A DNA stretch of 64,000 nt from an uncultured Clostridia bacterium (GTDB lineage: Bacteria > Bacillota > Clostridia > UBA1381): positions 62,001 to 126,000 of the forward strand of contig CAKSFT010000009.1 in assembly GCA_934454145.1 (NCBI GenBank). Direction: 5' to 3'. The notes below the pieces were generated by a model that saw only the letters and a program-made list of their open reading frames with translations, ran no database searches and had not been told where the DNA came from. The position numbers were made by a program, and so were the translations under genes. Every line of letters starts with the position of its first letter. The first letter of the stretch is position 1. Shown here in pieces: positions 34,478 to 42,591 of the stretch.

Positions 34478-34633
34478 ATGGGATTATTCGGAGGCTGTAA
34501 CAACGGCTGCGGAGGCGGCGACTGGTGGATTTGGTTGTTGATTATCATTGTTTTGGTTGTCTGCTGTTCTGACAACGGCGGACTCTTGGGCGGCGGCAAT
34601 GACTGCTGCTGCAACAACGACTGTTGCTGCTGA
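34478..34633 (+). CDS. 51-aa cysteine-rich single-pass membrane peptide
   Basis: AAGGAGGA lies 6 bases before ATG 34478. The sequence has Gly/Cys/Asn at the N-terminus, a WWIWLLIIIVLVV membrane segment (about 16-28), then CC and a Gly/Asp linker, and ends NDCCCNNDCCC. Ten of 51 residues are Cys. Size, composition and a single hydrophobic helix recall small clostridial or spore-associated peptides, but I do not recognise a named family. It ends at a strong terminator. Confidence 0.75.
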   Translation: MGLFGGCNNGCGGGDWWIWLLIIIVLVVCCSDNGGLLGGGNDCCCNNDCCC

Positions 34634-34636
34634 CAA

Positions 34637-34674
34637 AAAAATGCGGCACTGCCCCTTGGCAGTGCCGCATTTTT
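34637..34674. terminator. bidirectional terminator between the Cys-rich peptide gene and pyk
   Basis: ATGCGGCACTGCC (34641-34653) and its perfect complement (34658-34670) with a CCTT loop; T or A runs on both sides serve the convergent pyk gene as well. Confidence 0.9.
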
Positions 34675-34686
34675 GATGCCGTCAAA

Positions 34687-36105
34687 TCATACTGTCTGCA
34701 CCTTTAATATATTTGTCTTGCCCGAAATGTTTATCGGCACACCCGAAGTGATGACAACTGTGTCGCCGTCGGTCACAAAACCGTATTTCTTTGCACAATC
34801 GACAGAATGTACAAACAAACTGTCCGCACTGTCCTGGTTCAGCGCAAGTACGGGGAAAACCCCCCACGACATTGAAAGCTGGTGGAATGTCTTTTTCTCC
34901 GGTGTCGCCCCCACGATTATTTCGCTCGGTCTGAATTTTGAAACACGTCTTGCCGTCTGTCCCGATTTTGTCACCGCGATAATCGCTTTTGCCTTCAAAT
35001 CCTTTGCGGTGGTGCACGCCGCGTCACAAATTGCGTTTGTGGTGTCGCTTATGTCGTTTTTATATTTAAATCCGCTGTAAACATTCATTTCAAAAGCGTC
35101 ATATTCTGCCTGCTGTGCGATTTTTGCCATGACCGAAACAACCCTCGCCGGGTGCGCCCCCATTGCAGTTTCTCCCGAAAGCATCAGAGCCGAAGTCCCG
35201 TCAAACACTGCATTCGCGACGTCTGTGATTTCCGCACGGGTCGGCGTCGCGCTCGTAATCATTGACTCAAGCATCTGCGTGGCAGTGATGACAATTTTCC
35301 CTTCGCTGTAGCATTTTCTTATAAATTTTTTCTGAATACCGGGCAGCCTTTCATAGTCGATTTCGACACCCATGTCGCCTCTTGCAACCATTATCCCGTC
35401 GGAATATTTCAGAATTTCATCAAAGTTTTCCACGCCTTCATTGTTTTCAATCTTGGCAATTATCTTTATGTCATGTCCGCCATAATAGTTCACAAAATTC
35501 CTGAGTTCAATCACATCTTCTTTGCATCTCACAAAAGATGCGGCGATGAAATCAACATCATTTTCTATGCCAAAGCGTATATCTTTCTCGTCGCGCTCGC
35601 TTATATAAGGCATATTGAGGTGTATATACGGGACATTTATCCCCTTTCTGCTGCGCAATATGCCGCCGTCATCTACAGAACAGACAATCTCGCTGTCCTC
35701 ACATTCCACCACGGTAAGCATAATTTTGCCGTCGTCAACCAATATCCGGTTCCCTTTTTCAAGCTGTGAAGGAAGATCTTCATATGTGATTGAAACACGC
35801 TCCGCATTGCCAAGCACCTCATGCGTGGTGAGGACAATTTTTCCGCCGGTCTTTAATTCCGTTTCGCCGTTTTCCACTTCGCCGATTCTTATTTCCGGGC
35901 CTTTTGTGTCAAGCATCACTGCCGCCGAAACATGGAGCTTGTCGCGCACCTTTCTGAAAAGTTCTATCGTTTTCTTGTGATCCTCATGCGTCCCATGCGA
36001 AAAGTTTACTCTTGCCACATTCATTCCGTTTTTCAGCATTGCCTCAATCGTCGCCGCGTCGGTGCTTGCCGGGCCGAGAGTACATATTATTTTTGTCTTC
36101 CTCAT
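34687..36105 (-). CDS. pyk: pyruvate kinase
   Basis: Final glycolytic step producing ATP and pyruvate, 472 aa. RKTKIICTLGPAS at the start, VARVNFSHG near 33, LDTKGPEIRIG near 68, the active-site IAKIENNEGVENFDEIL near 215, MVARGDMGVE and the MLESMI segment near 272 are all visible; the C-terminal domain is present without the extra PEP-utiliser domain of some Bacilli. ATG 36105 matches family starts; GAAAGGA is 12 bases away and another in-frame ATG directly abuts it. Confidence 0.97.
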   Translation of the reverse strand: MRKTKIICTLGPASTDAATIEAMLKNGMNVARVNFSHGTHEDHKKTIELFRKVRDKLHVSAAVMLDTKGPEIRIGEVENGETELKTGGKIVLTTHEVLGNAERVSITYEDLPSQLEKGNRILVDDGKIMLTVVECEDSEIVCSVDDGGILRSRKGINVPYIHLNMPYISERDEKDIRFGIENDVDFIAASFVRCKEDVIELRNFVNYYGGHDIKIIAKIENNEGVENFDEILKYSDGIMVARGDMGVEIDYERLPGIQKKFIRKCYSEGKIVITATQMLESMITSATPTRAEITDVANAVFDGTSALMLSGETAMGAHPARVVSVMAKIAQQAEYDAFEMNVYSGFKYKNDISDTTNAICDAACTTAKDLKAKAIIAVTKSGQTARRVSKFRPSEIIVGATPEKKTFHQLSMSWGVFPVLALNQDSADSLFVHSVDCAKKYGFVTDGDTVVITSGVPINISGKTNILKVQTV

Positions 36106-36174
36106 TCTTCGATTCATTCCTTTCGGGTGATTGCCGTAAAATATATTCAAAAAAACTCCCCCATTATAAAAATC

Positions 36175-36203
36175 ATTTTATCATAAATCTTTCCCGATTT
36201 CAA
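36175..36203 (-). promoter_or_regulatory. promoter of pyk
   Basis: TTGAAA (36198-36203), 17 bp, TAAAAT (36175-36180) on the minus strand. A second TATAAT occurs about 20 bp downstream without a good -35. Confidence 0.6.
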
Positions 36204-36244
36204 CAAAAACCATGTAAAATTTTGTTAAAAACCCGTTAAGGAAA

Positions 36245-36922
36245 TCAATTTTGGACAATGTCCGAAATGAGCCACCGTCCGTTTTTCTCTTCCACAGTGA
36301 AATCCCAGCTTTTTGCGGTCTTTTTCACATCTGCCGCAAGCCGGCTCATAAAATCATCAAGATAGCTTTCTATGACCCACTTTACAAAATCCTTTTCCAT
36401 GGCATCTTTACTGTCCCCATAAAACTCCATGACATTCTCTATCGTCAGCCCCTTGCTGTCCAAAAACTTCTTCAAAAGCTCCTGTCCATTTTCCACATCT
36501 GCCGCTTTCAGAAGCATATCCATTCCGGAGCCTATATCCACGTCAAGATTGGGCATCGCCGCCGTACAGCGCACAACCGCACTCTCAGAAGTGCTTTCCA
36601 CTACCTCTGCATTATAGTCTACACCCTTCAGCAAAGTTTTTATACCGTTTTCCGCCACACTGTTCAGCTTTTCCTCTTCTATGATTCCCGACAGGCTCGC
36701 CAAAATCCCTTCTGTATAGTCATCAAGGTACCGAATCGGCATATCTGCTTTATCTTTTGCGCCGTCGGCAAAGAATGCCGAAAGCCCGTCAAGATTTCCG
36801 CTCTCCACACTTTGCCAATATCCCAGCACCGTCTTTTTTGCTTCGTCACCGCCGTCTGTGCACGACGAAAGAACCCCGGCAAGAATACATACACTTATAA
36901 TTGCAGACAATATTTTTTTCAT
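36245..36922 (-). CDS. lipoprotein with NTF2-like (DUF4878/DUF5105-type) domain
   Basis: 225 aa. A signal peptide MKKILSAIISVCILAGVLSSC ends in the lipobox LSSC, so the mature protein would be anchored by a diacylglyceryl-Cys on the outer membrane face. The body starts VLGYWQSVESGNLDGLSAFF and ends WDFTVEEKNGRWLISDI, the layout of small NTF2-like lipoproteins common in Clostridia. ATG 36922 has CGGAGA upstream. The 330-bp MITE-like element lies 29 bases upstream of this start, so its promoter may lie inside or beyond that element. Confidence 0.75.
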   Translation of the reverse strand: MKKILSAIISVCILAGVLSSCTDGGDEAKKTVLGYWQSVESGNLDGLSAFFADGAKDKADMPIRYLDDYTEGILASLSGIIEEEKLNSVAENGIKTLLKGVDYNAEVVESTSESAVVRCTAAMPNLDVDIGSGMDMLLKAADVENGQELLKKFLDSKGLTIENVMEFYGDSKDAMEKDFVKWVIESYLDDFMSRLAADVKKTAKSWDFTVEEKNGRWLISDIVQN

Positions 36923-36938
36923 ATCATATCTCCGTTTC

Positions 36939-37294
36939 TTTTTCTTGTTCAGATAATTGTAAAATTGATGTTTTACAATTATCTCAGACTGTCGAAAAAG
37001 TTGGTCAACCACAAGCAAGCTATAATTTTTATCACATTAATTAAATGGGTTTTGATTCAAAAGCAAATCACAATCAAATCAGATATTTGATTGAATCGAC
37101 TTCTAAGCCCCGAAATTTCGGGACTTTTGCTTGTTTCCGTCCGGCGCGCCCTCTAACGTACCTTTGTACGCCGGCGAGTGCGCGCCGAACAGATTTACCT
37201 TCCTTTTTCAACGTCTGCCAGCGTGCCGATAGGTTTATCGACACGCTGAGATAATTGTAAAACTGATGTTTTACAATTATCCATTTTTCTTGTT
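36939..37294. mobile_element. MITE-like non-coding element (about 330 bp) with terminal palindromes and 11-bp flanking direct repeats
   Basis: Each end is a hairpin GATAATTGTAAAA / TTTTACAATTATC (36952-36983 and 37250-37281). Just inside the ends the sequences TCAGACTGTCGA (36984-36995) and TCGACACGCTGA (37238-37249) extend the terminal inverted repeat to about 44 bp. TTTTTCTTGTT flanks the element on both sides (36939-36949 and 37284-37294), consistent with a target duplication. The interior has further hairpins (CCCGAAATTTCGGG, GGCGCGC...GCGCGCC and CAGCGTG..CACGCTG) and no credible gene. It fills most of the 384-bp gap between the two minus-strand genes. Confidence 0.75.
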
Positions 37295-37306
37295 AAATAA
37301 AGTGAC

Positions 37307-37939
37307 TTATTCCTCTTTTTCGGACACGGGCAGATTCCACCGGAAGTGCGCCGAAAGGCACCTGATTATGACTATAACCGCCACCCCCGCAAGCATGGCA
37401 TAAACCTTCCCGGCACCGTCCCACATCATGGCGCACACCACAGCCCCGGCGATTGATGCACAGGCATATATATGCTTGACAAATATGTACGGTATTCCGC
37501 CGGAAAACATGTCACGCAAAACTCCGCCGCCGACGCCTGTGATAACACCCACAAAAACGACCAGAAATGTGTTGTATTCCTGTGCAGACTCCAGCGCCAT
37601 GGCGACGCCCATCACCGTAAAAAGCCCCAGCCCGGCAGTGTCCAGCAAAAACATCACAACATCATACACCCTGTTGTTTGTTATAAGCCTCCTCACGCAC
37701 GGGATAAGCACCAACGCGGAAAACGCCGCGGCGACAGCCACATATATAGGGTGCACAAAAGAGCGCGGCGGTGTGCTGCCAAGCACAATGTCACGTATCA
37801 CTCCGCCCCCGACCGCCGTCGTCACGCCCAGGACAATTGTCCCGAACATGTCCATTCTCCTCTTTGTCGCCGTCAGCGCCCCCGACACCCCATATGCCGC
37901 AATACCCATCATCTCAAAAATAAAAATAAAAAAATCCAT
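37307..37939 (-). CDS. TRIC-family cation channel (UPF0126) membrane protein
   Basis: 210 aa with about seven hydrophobic segments. Two repeats contain the TRIC signature: TTAVGGGVIRDIVLGSTPP (near 39) and ITGVGGGVLRDMFSGGIPY (near 126). Bacterial TRIC proteins form trimeric K+-permeable channels; the in vivo role is poorly known. ATG 37939 follows CGGAGG by 5 bases. Confidence 0.92.
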   Translation of the reverse strand: MDFFIFIFEMMGIAAYGVSGALTATKRRMDMFGTIVLGVTTAVGGGVIRDIVLGSTPPRSFVHPIYVAVAAAFSALVLIPCVRRLITNNRVYDVVMFLLDTAGLGLFTVMGVAMALESAQEYNTFLVVFVGVITGVGGGVLRDMFSGGIPYIFVKHIYACASIAGAVVCAMMWDGAGKVYAMLAGVAVIVIIRCLSAHFRWNLPVSEKEE

Positions 37940-37985
37940 AAAAGCCTCCGTTCTGCTGCCAACGGCAAGCAATGTTTTATAAACA

Positions 37986-38014
37986 ATTATACCTGATTTT
38001 TCATTTATGTTCAA
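37986..38014 (-). promoter_or_regulatory. promoter of the TRIC-family gene
   Basis: TTGAAC (38009-38014), 17 bp, TATAAT (37986-37991) on the minus strand. With the promoter at 38118-38146 it explains the 314-bp divergent gap 37940-38253, where I see no gene. Confidence 0.7.
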
Positions 38015-38117
38015 CCGTATTATTTTACAATTCGTTATAATTTTAAACTTTGACTGCAATTATTATATCATACTTGTCGGAAATGTCTATAATTTCGCAA
38101 AAATTTGACAATAAATA

Positions 38118-38146
38118 TTGATATAATCTTTTTGCTGTGCTATAAT
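38118..38146 (+). promoter_or_regulatory. promoter of the OGG-type glycosylase gene
   Basis: TTGATA (38118-38123), 17 bp, TATAAT (38141-38146). The leader is about 100 nt; no clear riboswitch is recognisable. Confidence 0.7.
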
Positions 38147-38253
38147 ATAGATGATTGCAAAATTTATTTTCTGCAATTGTCTGCTGTGACACAGCAACTG
38201 TACAGGCATTTTGTGCCTGATGCACGGAATATAAAAATAAGGCGGATATTTTT

Positions 38254-39123
38254 ATGCAGTATTTCAGCGAAAACGGAAACATTGTTCTTGCCGCACAGGA
38301 CTCCTTCAGTCTGCACGATATTTTTGACTGCGGTCAAACCTTCCGTTGGAACCAAAATGATGACCAAAGCTTCACCGGCGTCGCCGCGGACAGGGCGCTC
38401 ACCGTGTCCCAAAAAGACGGCAACATCATATTCCACGGCATCAGCCGTGACGAATTTGAAAATTTCTGGGCAGACTATTTTGACCTTAAAACCGATTATT
38501 CAAAAATAAAGTCTGCACTCGGCGCCGACCCGGTGCTGAAAGAAGCAATAAAATACGGAAGCGGCATACGCATACTGAAGCAGGATTTGTGGGAATGTGT
38601 CGTATCATTTATAATATCCGCAAGCAACAATATCCCGAGAATCAAGAAAATCATAGAGCTCCTTTGCGAAAATTTCGGCGAAAGGTTTACATACATGGGA
38701 AAAGAATTCTATTCCTTCCCCGTGCCCGAAAAAATCGCCGCACTCACACCCGAGGATTTGAGTGTGATACGTTCCGGCTTTCGTGACAAGTATATTCTTG
38801 ACGCCGCAAAAAAATTCAAAAGCGGCGAGATTTCACAGCAAAAATTTGCCGGGCTTTCTGCCGATGATGCAAAAGAGATGCTTATGACAATAAAAGGCGT
38901 CGGCAACAAGGTTGCAAATTGCATCATGCTTTTCGGGCTTTCTCACTGCGAGTGCTTTCCCGTTGATGTGTGGATAAAGCGGATTATGGAATATCTTTAT
39001 TTTGACGCTCCGCAGACGCCGGCGCGGATTTCACTCTTTGCACAGGAAAAGTTTGGCGCACTCGGCGGTTATGCACAGCAATACCTTTTCTTCTATGCAC
39101 GCGAAAACAAAATTGGTCTGTAA
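38254..39123 (+). CDS. ogg: 8-oxoguanine DNA glycosylase (OGG1-type, HhH-GPD)
   Basis: Bifunctional base-excision repair glycosylase/AP lyase, 289 aa. The N-terminal OGG domain has CGQTFRW near 26. The helix-hairpin-helix MTIKGVGNKVANC carries the catalytic Lys (about 219) and FPVDVW the catalytic Asp (about 238). The same arrangement occurs in clostridial OGG1-like enzymes (the AlkA-like fold is the main alternative, but AlkA lacks the Lys). AAGGCGG precedes the ATG. Confidence 0.9.
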   Translation: MQYFSENGNIVLAAQDSFSLHDIFDCGQTFRWNQNDDQSFTGVAADRALTVSQKDGNIIFHGISRDEFENFWADYFDLKTDYSKIKSALGADPVLKEAIKYGSGIRILKQDLWECVVSFIISASNNIPRIKKIIELLCENFGERFTYMGKEFYSFPVPEKIAALTPEDLSVIRSGFRDKYILDAAKKFKSGEISQQKFAGLSADDAKEMLMTIKGVGNKVANCIMLFGLSHCECFPVDVWIKRIMEYLYFDAPQTPARISLFAQEKFGALGGYAQQYLFFYARENKIGL

Positions 39124-39171
39124 AATTGCCCGTAATCTTATGCCCGGGCGGAAAAACGGAGATTTTTCATT

Positions 39172-39795
39172 ATGCTGATAGCTTCAGGCAGGCACGCGGC
39201 GGCGACTTGCCCCGAATGTGCCTCAAAACTGAAAACAAAACTGAATATATTTTCATTTTCGGAAAACAAAACCTTTTGCGCCACGTGCCGGGAAAAAGAC
39301 TGCGGTGCGCCCGTGTGGGAAATACGCGGCATAAAGGACAAATACCGCATCTCGGTAAACTGCCCTGCCTGCGGCGAAAACCACACATACACAATATCCA
39401 GGCGCAGCTTTTGGGGCAGAGATTACTTTTGCCTGAACTGTCCGACATGGGAGGTCGGCATACTTTATGTCGGCTCTGACGAAGACTATATTGACCGCCA
39501 GATGGACATGCAGGACGAGCACATCACAGAAATGCTGGGCGGCATTGCGGATTTGGACGACACGTTTTCGGTTATGTACGATCTTATCGAATGTATAAAT
39601 GACATTGCAAAGACAAATAATGTAAAATGCGGCTGCAAAAGCCCCGATGTCACCATGGGCATCGACGAAGACAGGGTTGTCTTGTGCTGCAAAAACTGCG
39701 GCAGAAAAAAAGTCATTCTCTCCACAGAAGAGAACATAGATTATTTATTGAAAGCAGGCACAATTGTGCTTGATAATACAATTTTAAATTCTTAA
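39172..39795 (+). CDS. multi-zinc-ribbon protein of unknown function upstream of fba
   Basis: 207 aa with repeated CxxC pairs: CPEC (13-16), CATC (about 36-39), CPAC (about 64-67), CLNC (about 87-90), CGC (about 152-154) and CCKNC (about 171-175). Between them is an acidic helix-rich region. It could bind nucleic acid or protein. It lies 16 bases before fba and 48 bases after ogg, suggesting cotranscription. CGGAGA is 9 bases upstream of ATG 39172. I do not recognise a named family. Confidence 0.7.
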   Translation: MLIASGRHAAATCPECASKLKTKLNIFSFSENKTFCATCREKDCGAPVWEIRGIKDKYRISVNCPACGENHTYTISRRSFWGRDYFCLNCPTWEVGILYVGSDEDYIDRQMDMQDEHITEMLGGIADLDDTFSVMYDLIECINDIAKTNNVKCGCKSPDVTMGIDEDRVVLCCKNCGRKKVILSTEENIDYLLKAGTIVLDNTILNS

Positions 39796-39811
39796 GGAGG
39801 ATTAAACAATT

Positions 39812-40675
39812 ATGTTAGTTTCGGCAACAGAAATGTTAAAAAAAGCAGTAGAAGGGAAATATGCCGTAGGTCAGTTCAATATCAACAACCTTGAATGGAC
39901 AAAATCCATTCTTGCAACGGCACAGGAAAACAATTCACCGGTTATCCTCGGTGTTTCCGAAGGCGCCGGCAAATACATGACCGGATTCAAGACAGTTGCG
40001 GCAATGGTCAAGGCGATGATTGAGGACATGAACATCACCGTCCCGGTTGCACTTCACCTGGACCACGGCTCATACGAAGCTTGCTTCAAATGCATCGAAG
40101 CAGGATTCTCTTCGGTAATGTTTGACGGCTCTCACTACCCCATAGATGAAAACATCAAAAAAACACGCGAGCTCGTAAAGGTTTGCGCCGAAAAAGGCAT
40201 CTCGCTGGAAGCTGAAGTAGGCTCTATCGGCGGCGAAGAGGACGGCGTAATCGGCGCCGGAGAAATCGCAGACCCGGCAGAATGTAAGCAAATCGCAGAT
40301 TTGGGCGTAAGCTTTTTGGCGGCAGGCATAGGCAATATCCACGGCAAATACCCTGCAAACTGGAAGGGATTGGACTTTGACGCCCTCGGCAAAATCAAGG
40401 CGCTGACAGGCGACATGCCTCTTGTTCTTCACGGCGGCACAGGCATTCCGGCAGACATGATTAAGACAGCCATTTCTCTGGGCGTTGCAAAAATCAACGT
40501 AAACACAGAATGTCAGCTTTACTTCCAGGCGGCGACAAGAAAGTACATCGAAGAAGGAAAAGACCTTGAAGGCAAGGGCTTTGACCCGAGAAAGCTTTTG
40601 GCACCGGGTGCCGCGGCAATCAAAGAAATTGTCAAAGAAAAAATGGAACTGTTCGGTTCTGTAAACCGTGCATAA
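39812..40675 (+). CDS. fba: class II fructose-bisphosphate aldolase
   Basis: Zn-dependent aldolase of glycolysis, 287 aa. Metal ligands lie in ALHLDHG (near 79), GNIHG (near 178) and VLHGGTG (near 206); catalytic Asp in LDHGS and Glu in the LEAEVGSIGG segment near 132. NVNTECQ near 230 binds phosphate. AAGGAGG precedes the ATG. Confidence 0.96.
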   Translation: MLVSATEMLKKAVEGKYAVGQFNINNLEWTKSILATAQENNSPVILGVSEGAGKYMTGFKTVAAMVKAMIEDMNITVPVALHLDHGSYEACFKCIEAGFSSVMFDGSHYPIDENIKKTRELVKVCAEKGISLEAEVGSIGGEEDGVIGAGEIADPAECKQIADLGVSFLAAGIGNIHGKYPANWKGLDFDALGKIKALTGDMPLVLHGGTGIPADMIKTAISLGVAKINVNTECQLYFQAATRKYIEEGKDLEGKGFDPRKLLAPGAAAIKEIVKEKMELFGSVNRA

Positions 40676-40688
40676 ATAAATCAAAAAG

Positions 40689-40724
40689 AGGCTGTTTAAA
40701 AGTCAATTGACTTTTAAACAGCCT
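40689..40724. terminator. fba terminator, palindrome family member 2
   Basis: A perfect 36-base palindrome with arms AGGCTGTTTAAAAGTCAA and its complement, centred on GTCAATTGAC. It serves fba and the convergent gene at 40757. Confidence 0.85.
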
Positions 40725-40756
40725 TTACTTTTTCCTTTGTTGTTTTCCGCAGCCTC

Positions 40757-41323
40757 TTATTCTCTTTCCATCAGTACCCATTTTTTCTCGCCGTCCGGCC
40801 ACGCTGCAAAGTGCTCGTTCATCAGTTCTCCCCAGTCCTCGCGGTTCGGCGAATATGGTCTTCCTTCTATGTCCTGCCAGGTCACCTTCTCCTCCGGGGT
40901 TTCGCTGTACATCACAATGACATTCCCGTATATAAAAATCGAGAAAAACCTGTCGCAGTCATAGTTGTTGCAATTCTGATGCCATACATGGTGGTATATA
41001 TAGCTTGCCACCTTGTCCCTGTTCAACTTGTTTATCCTGAAAACTGCTTTTTTGTTTTTAATCTTGCGTTCCCACTCTCCATCGTTTGCCGGGGTGAAAT
41101 AGTGGAAAATTTCGCTCATTTCAAACCATTCATCACCATTCGGGAATAGTTTCATCTCGCCTTCGGCAACGTCTTTCACCGTCAAAGACGGGTCCTTTGT
41201 TTCAAAGTACAAAAAAGTCATATCTTCAAAATGTGCCGCCGATGATGTGATAATTTTCTCGTTCTTTTTGAGTGTGATTTTCCCGTTTTTCTTGTATCCG
41301 CAATACATGTGTTTATATATCAA
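40757..41323 (-). CDS. unknown soluble protein (188 aa)
   Basis: No family recognised. No signal or membrane segment. Notable features are an aromatic and acidic C-terminal half with a HHVWHQNCNNYDCDRFF stretch near 127 and an ending WPDGEKKWVLMERE. I take TTG 41323 as start because AGGAG lies 9 bases upstream; ATG 41308 would be 24 bases from it. A consensus promoter stands upstream, so the gene is probably expressed. Confidence 0.65.
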   Translation of the reverse strand: MIYKHMYCGYKKNGKITLKKNEKIITSSAAHFEDMTFLYFETKDPSLTVKDVAEGEMKLFPNGDEWFEMSEIFHYFTPANDGEWERKIKNKKAVFRINKLNRDKVASYIYHHVWHQNCNNYDCDRFFSIFIYGNVIVMYSETPEEKVTWQDIEGRPYSPNREDWGELMNEHFAAWPDGEKKWVLMERE

Positions 41324-41354
41324 TTCCGTTCTCTCCTTTTTATATACTTCCAAA

Positions 41355-41383
41355 ATTATATACCATTCTCCTTCAAATGTCAA
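41355..41383 (-). promoter_or_regulatory. promoter of the unknown 188-aa gene
   Basis: Perfect TTGACA (41378-41383), 17 bp, TATAAT (41355-41360) on the minus strand. Confidence 0.8.
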
Positions 41384-41404
41384 CAGTTAATTGTGCCGCC
41401 TTCA

Positions 41405-41433
41405 TTGACATTTTTGCGAATATGTGCTATTAT
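41405..41433 (+). promoter_or_regulatory. promoter of the zinc-ribbon coiled-coil gene
   Basis: TTGACA (41405-41410), 17 bp, TATTAT (41428-41433). It is divergent from the preceding promoter, with 21 bp between the -35 boxes. Confidence 0.7.
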
Positions 41434-41466
41434 ATAATAAAGATATATTTAAAAGGAGAGATTACA

Positions 41467-41874
41467 ATGGCTGATTTTGTTGAAAACCTGAAAAAAAGTG
41501 CCGAGAAGGCCTTTGACAGCGCAGAAACCGTGACAAAGGCGGCAATCAAAAAAACCTCGGAATCCGTCAATGTCCTGAAACTCAAATATTCCGTGCGCGA
41601 CATCGAGTCTGACATAAAAGACATTTATACAGAACTGGGAAAAATGCTCTATGGCGAATTTTGCGACGGCGCGGATTTTACCGGGGAATACCGGGAAAAA
41701 TGCGAAAAAATATCCGAGCATTATGAAGAAATAAATATCCTGAAAACAAAGATTGCAGAAATGACAAACAAGCAAATCTGCCCGAAATGCGGAAAATACA
41801 ATGACTCTGACTCACGTTTCTGTTCCTCCTGCGGACTGGAATTTGAGAACAGCGGCAGCGAAACGGAAGAATAA
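41467..41874 (+). CDS. small coiled-coil protein with C-terminal zinc ribbon
   Basis: 135 aa. Residues about 1-100 are charged heptad-like helix, and the end carries CPKCGKYNDSDSRFCSSCG, a double-CxxC zinc ribbon. AAGGAGA is 6 bases before ATG 41467. Such proteins are widespread in Clostridia and lack a defined role. A terminator follows at once. Confidence 0.75.
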   Translation: MADFVENLKKSAEKAFDSAETVTKAAIKKTSESVNVLKLKYSVRDIESDIKDIYTELGKMLYGEFCDGADFTGEYREKCEKISEHYEEINILKTKIAEMTNKQICPKCGKYNDSDSRFCSSCGLEFENSGSETEE

Positions 41875-41888
41875 ACGAAAAACACAGG

Positions 41889-41925
41889 AAAAGAGGCTTG
41901 CTGCATGATTGGCGCCTCTTTTCTT
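41889..41925 (+). terminator. terminator of the coiled-coil zinc-ribbon gene
   Basis: AAAAGAGGC (41889-41897) pairs with GCCTCTTTT (41914-41922), 15 bases after the stop codon. Confidence 0.65.
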
Positions 41926-41976
41926 ATGCCGGCCGGCGGCAGATGTCCGCCATAAAACACCAAAAGGAGCAGCAAA

Positions 41977-42591
41977 ATGGATTTTGTAGCTATTGATTTT
42001 GAAACCGCCACATCATATCCCGGCAGCATATGCAGCATGGGCATATGCGTCGTGGAAAACAATATGGTTGTGAAAACAGAGGAATTCCTCATAAAACCCC
42101 AGCCGTTTGAATTTAACGAATACAACACGCGCATACACAACATCACACCCGAAATGGTTTTTTGCAAACCCACCTTTGACAAATACTGGGATACTGTCAA
42201 GCCATATATAGAAAACAAGCTTGTGATTGCCCACAATGCATCATTTGATATAACTGCGCTCAAAAAAGCACTCAGCTTTTTTTCCATAGAGTATCCCTGC
42301 TTTGAATATCTGTGCACCGTTATCCTTTCTCGGAAGGCATACCCCGACATGCCGGGGCATAAGCTGAACGAGCTGGCACAGGCATTTGACATAAAATTTT
42401 CTCACCACAACGCAGAGGATGATGCCTTTGCGTGTGCAATGGTGCTTCTGCACATAATGAATGATTTTGACATAGAAACAATTGATGATTTCAAAAAACG
42501 TTTTGATGTTGTCCCCGCAAAGGTTTTCCCCGGGTGTGACGACAAAAAAGACAAAAAAGCAAAAAAAGGAGCGTGTTCAAAATGCATATAG
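41977..42591 (+). CDS. DnaQ-like DEDDh 3'-5' exonuclease
   Basis: 204 aa. ExoI motif FVAIDFETAT at residue 3, ExoII VIAHNASFDITALKK near 84 and ExoIII HNAEDDAFACAM near 145 with the His expected of DEDDh enzymes. It resembles the exonuclease domains of PolC/DinG-type proteins but stands alone. The tail is Lys-rich and ends GACSKCI. AAGGAG precedes the ATG. Its end overlaps the next gene by 10 bases. Confidence 0.9.
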   Translation: MDFVAIDFETATSYPGSICSMGICVVENNMVVKTEEFLIKPQPFEFNEYNTRIHNITPEMVFCKPTFDKYWDTVKPYIENKLVIAHNASFDITALKKALSFFSIEYPCFEYLCTVILSRKAYPDMPGHKLNELAQAFDIKFSHHNAEDDAFACAMVLLHIMNDFDIETIDDFKKRFDVVPAKVFPGCDDKKDKKAKKGACSKCI

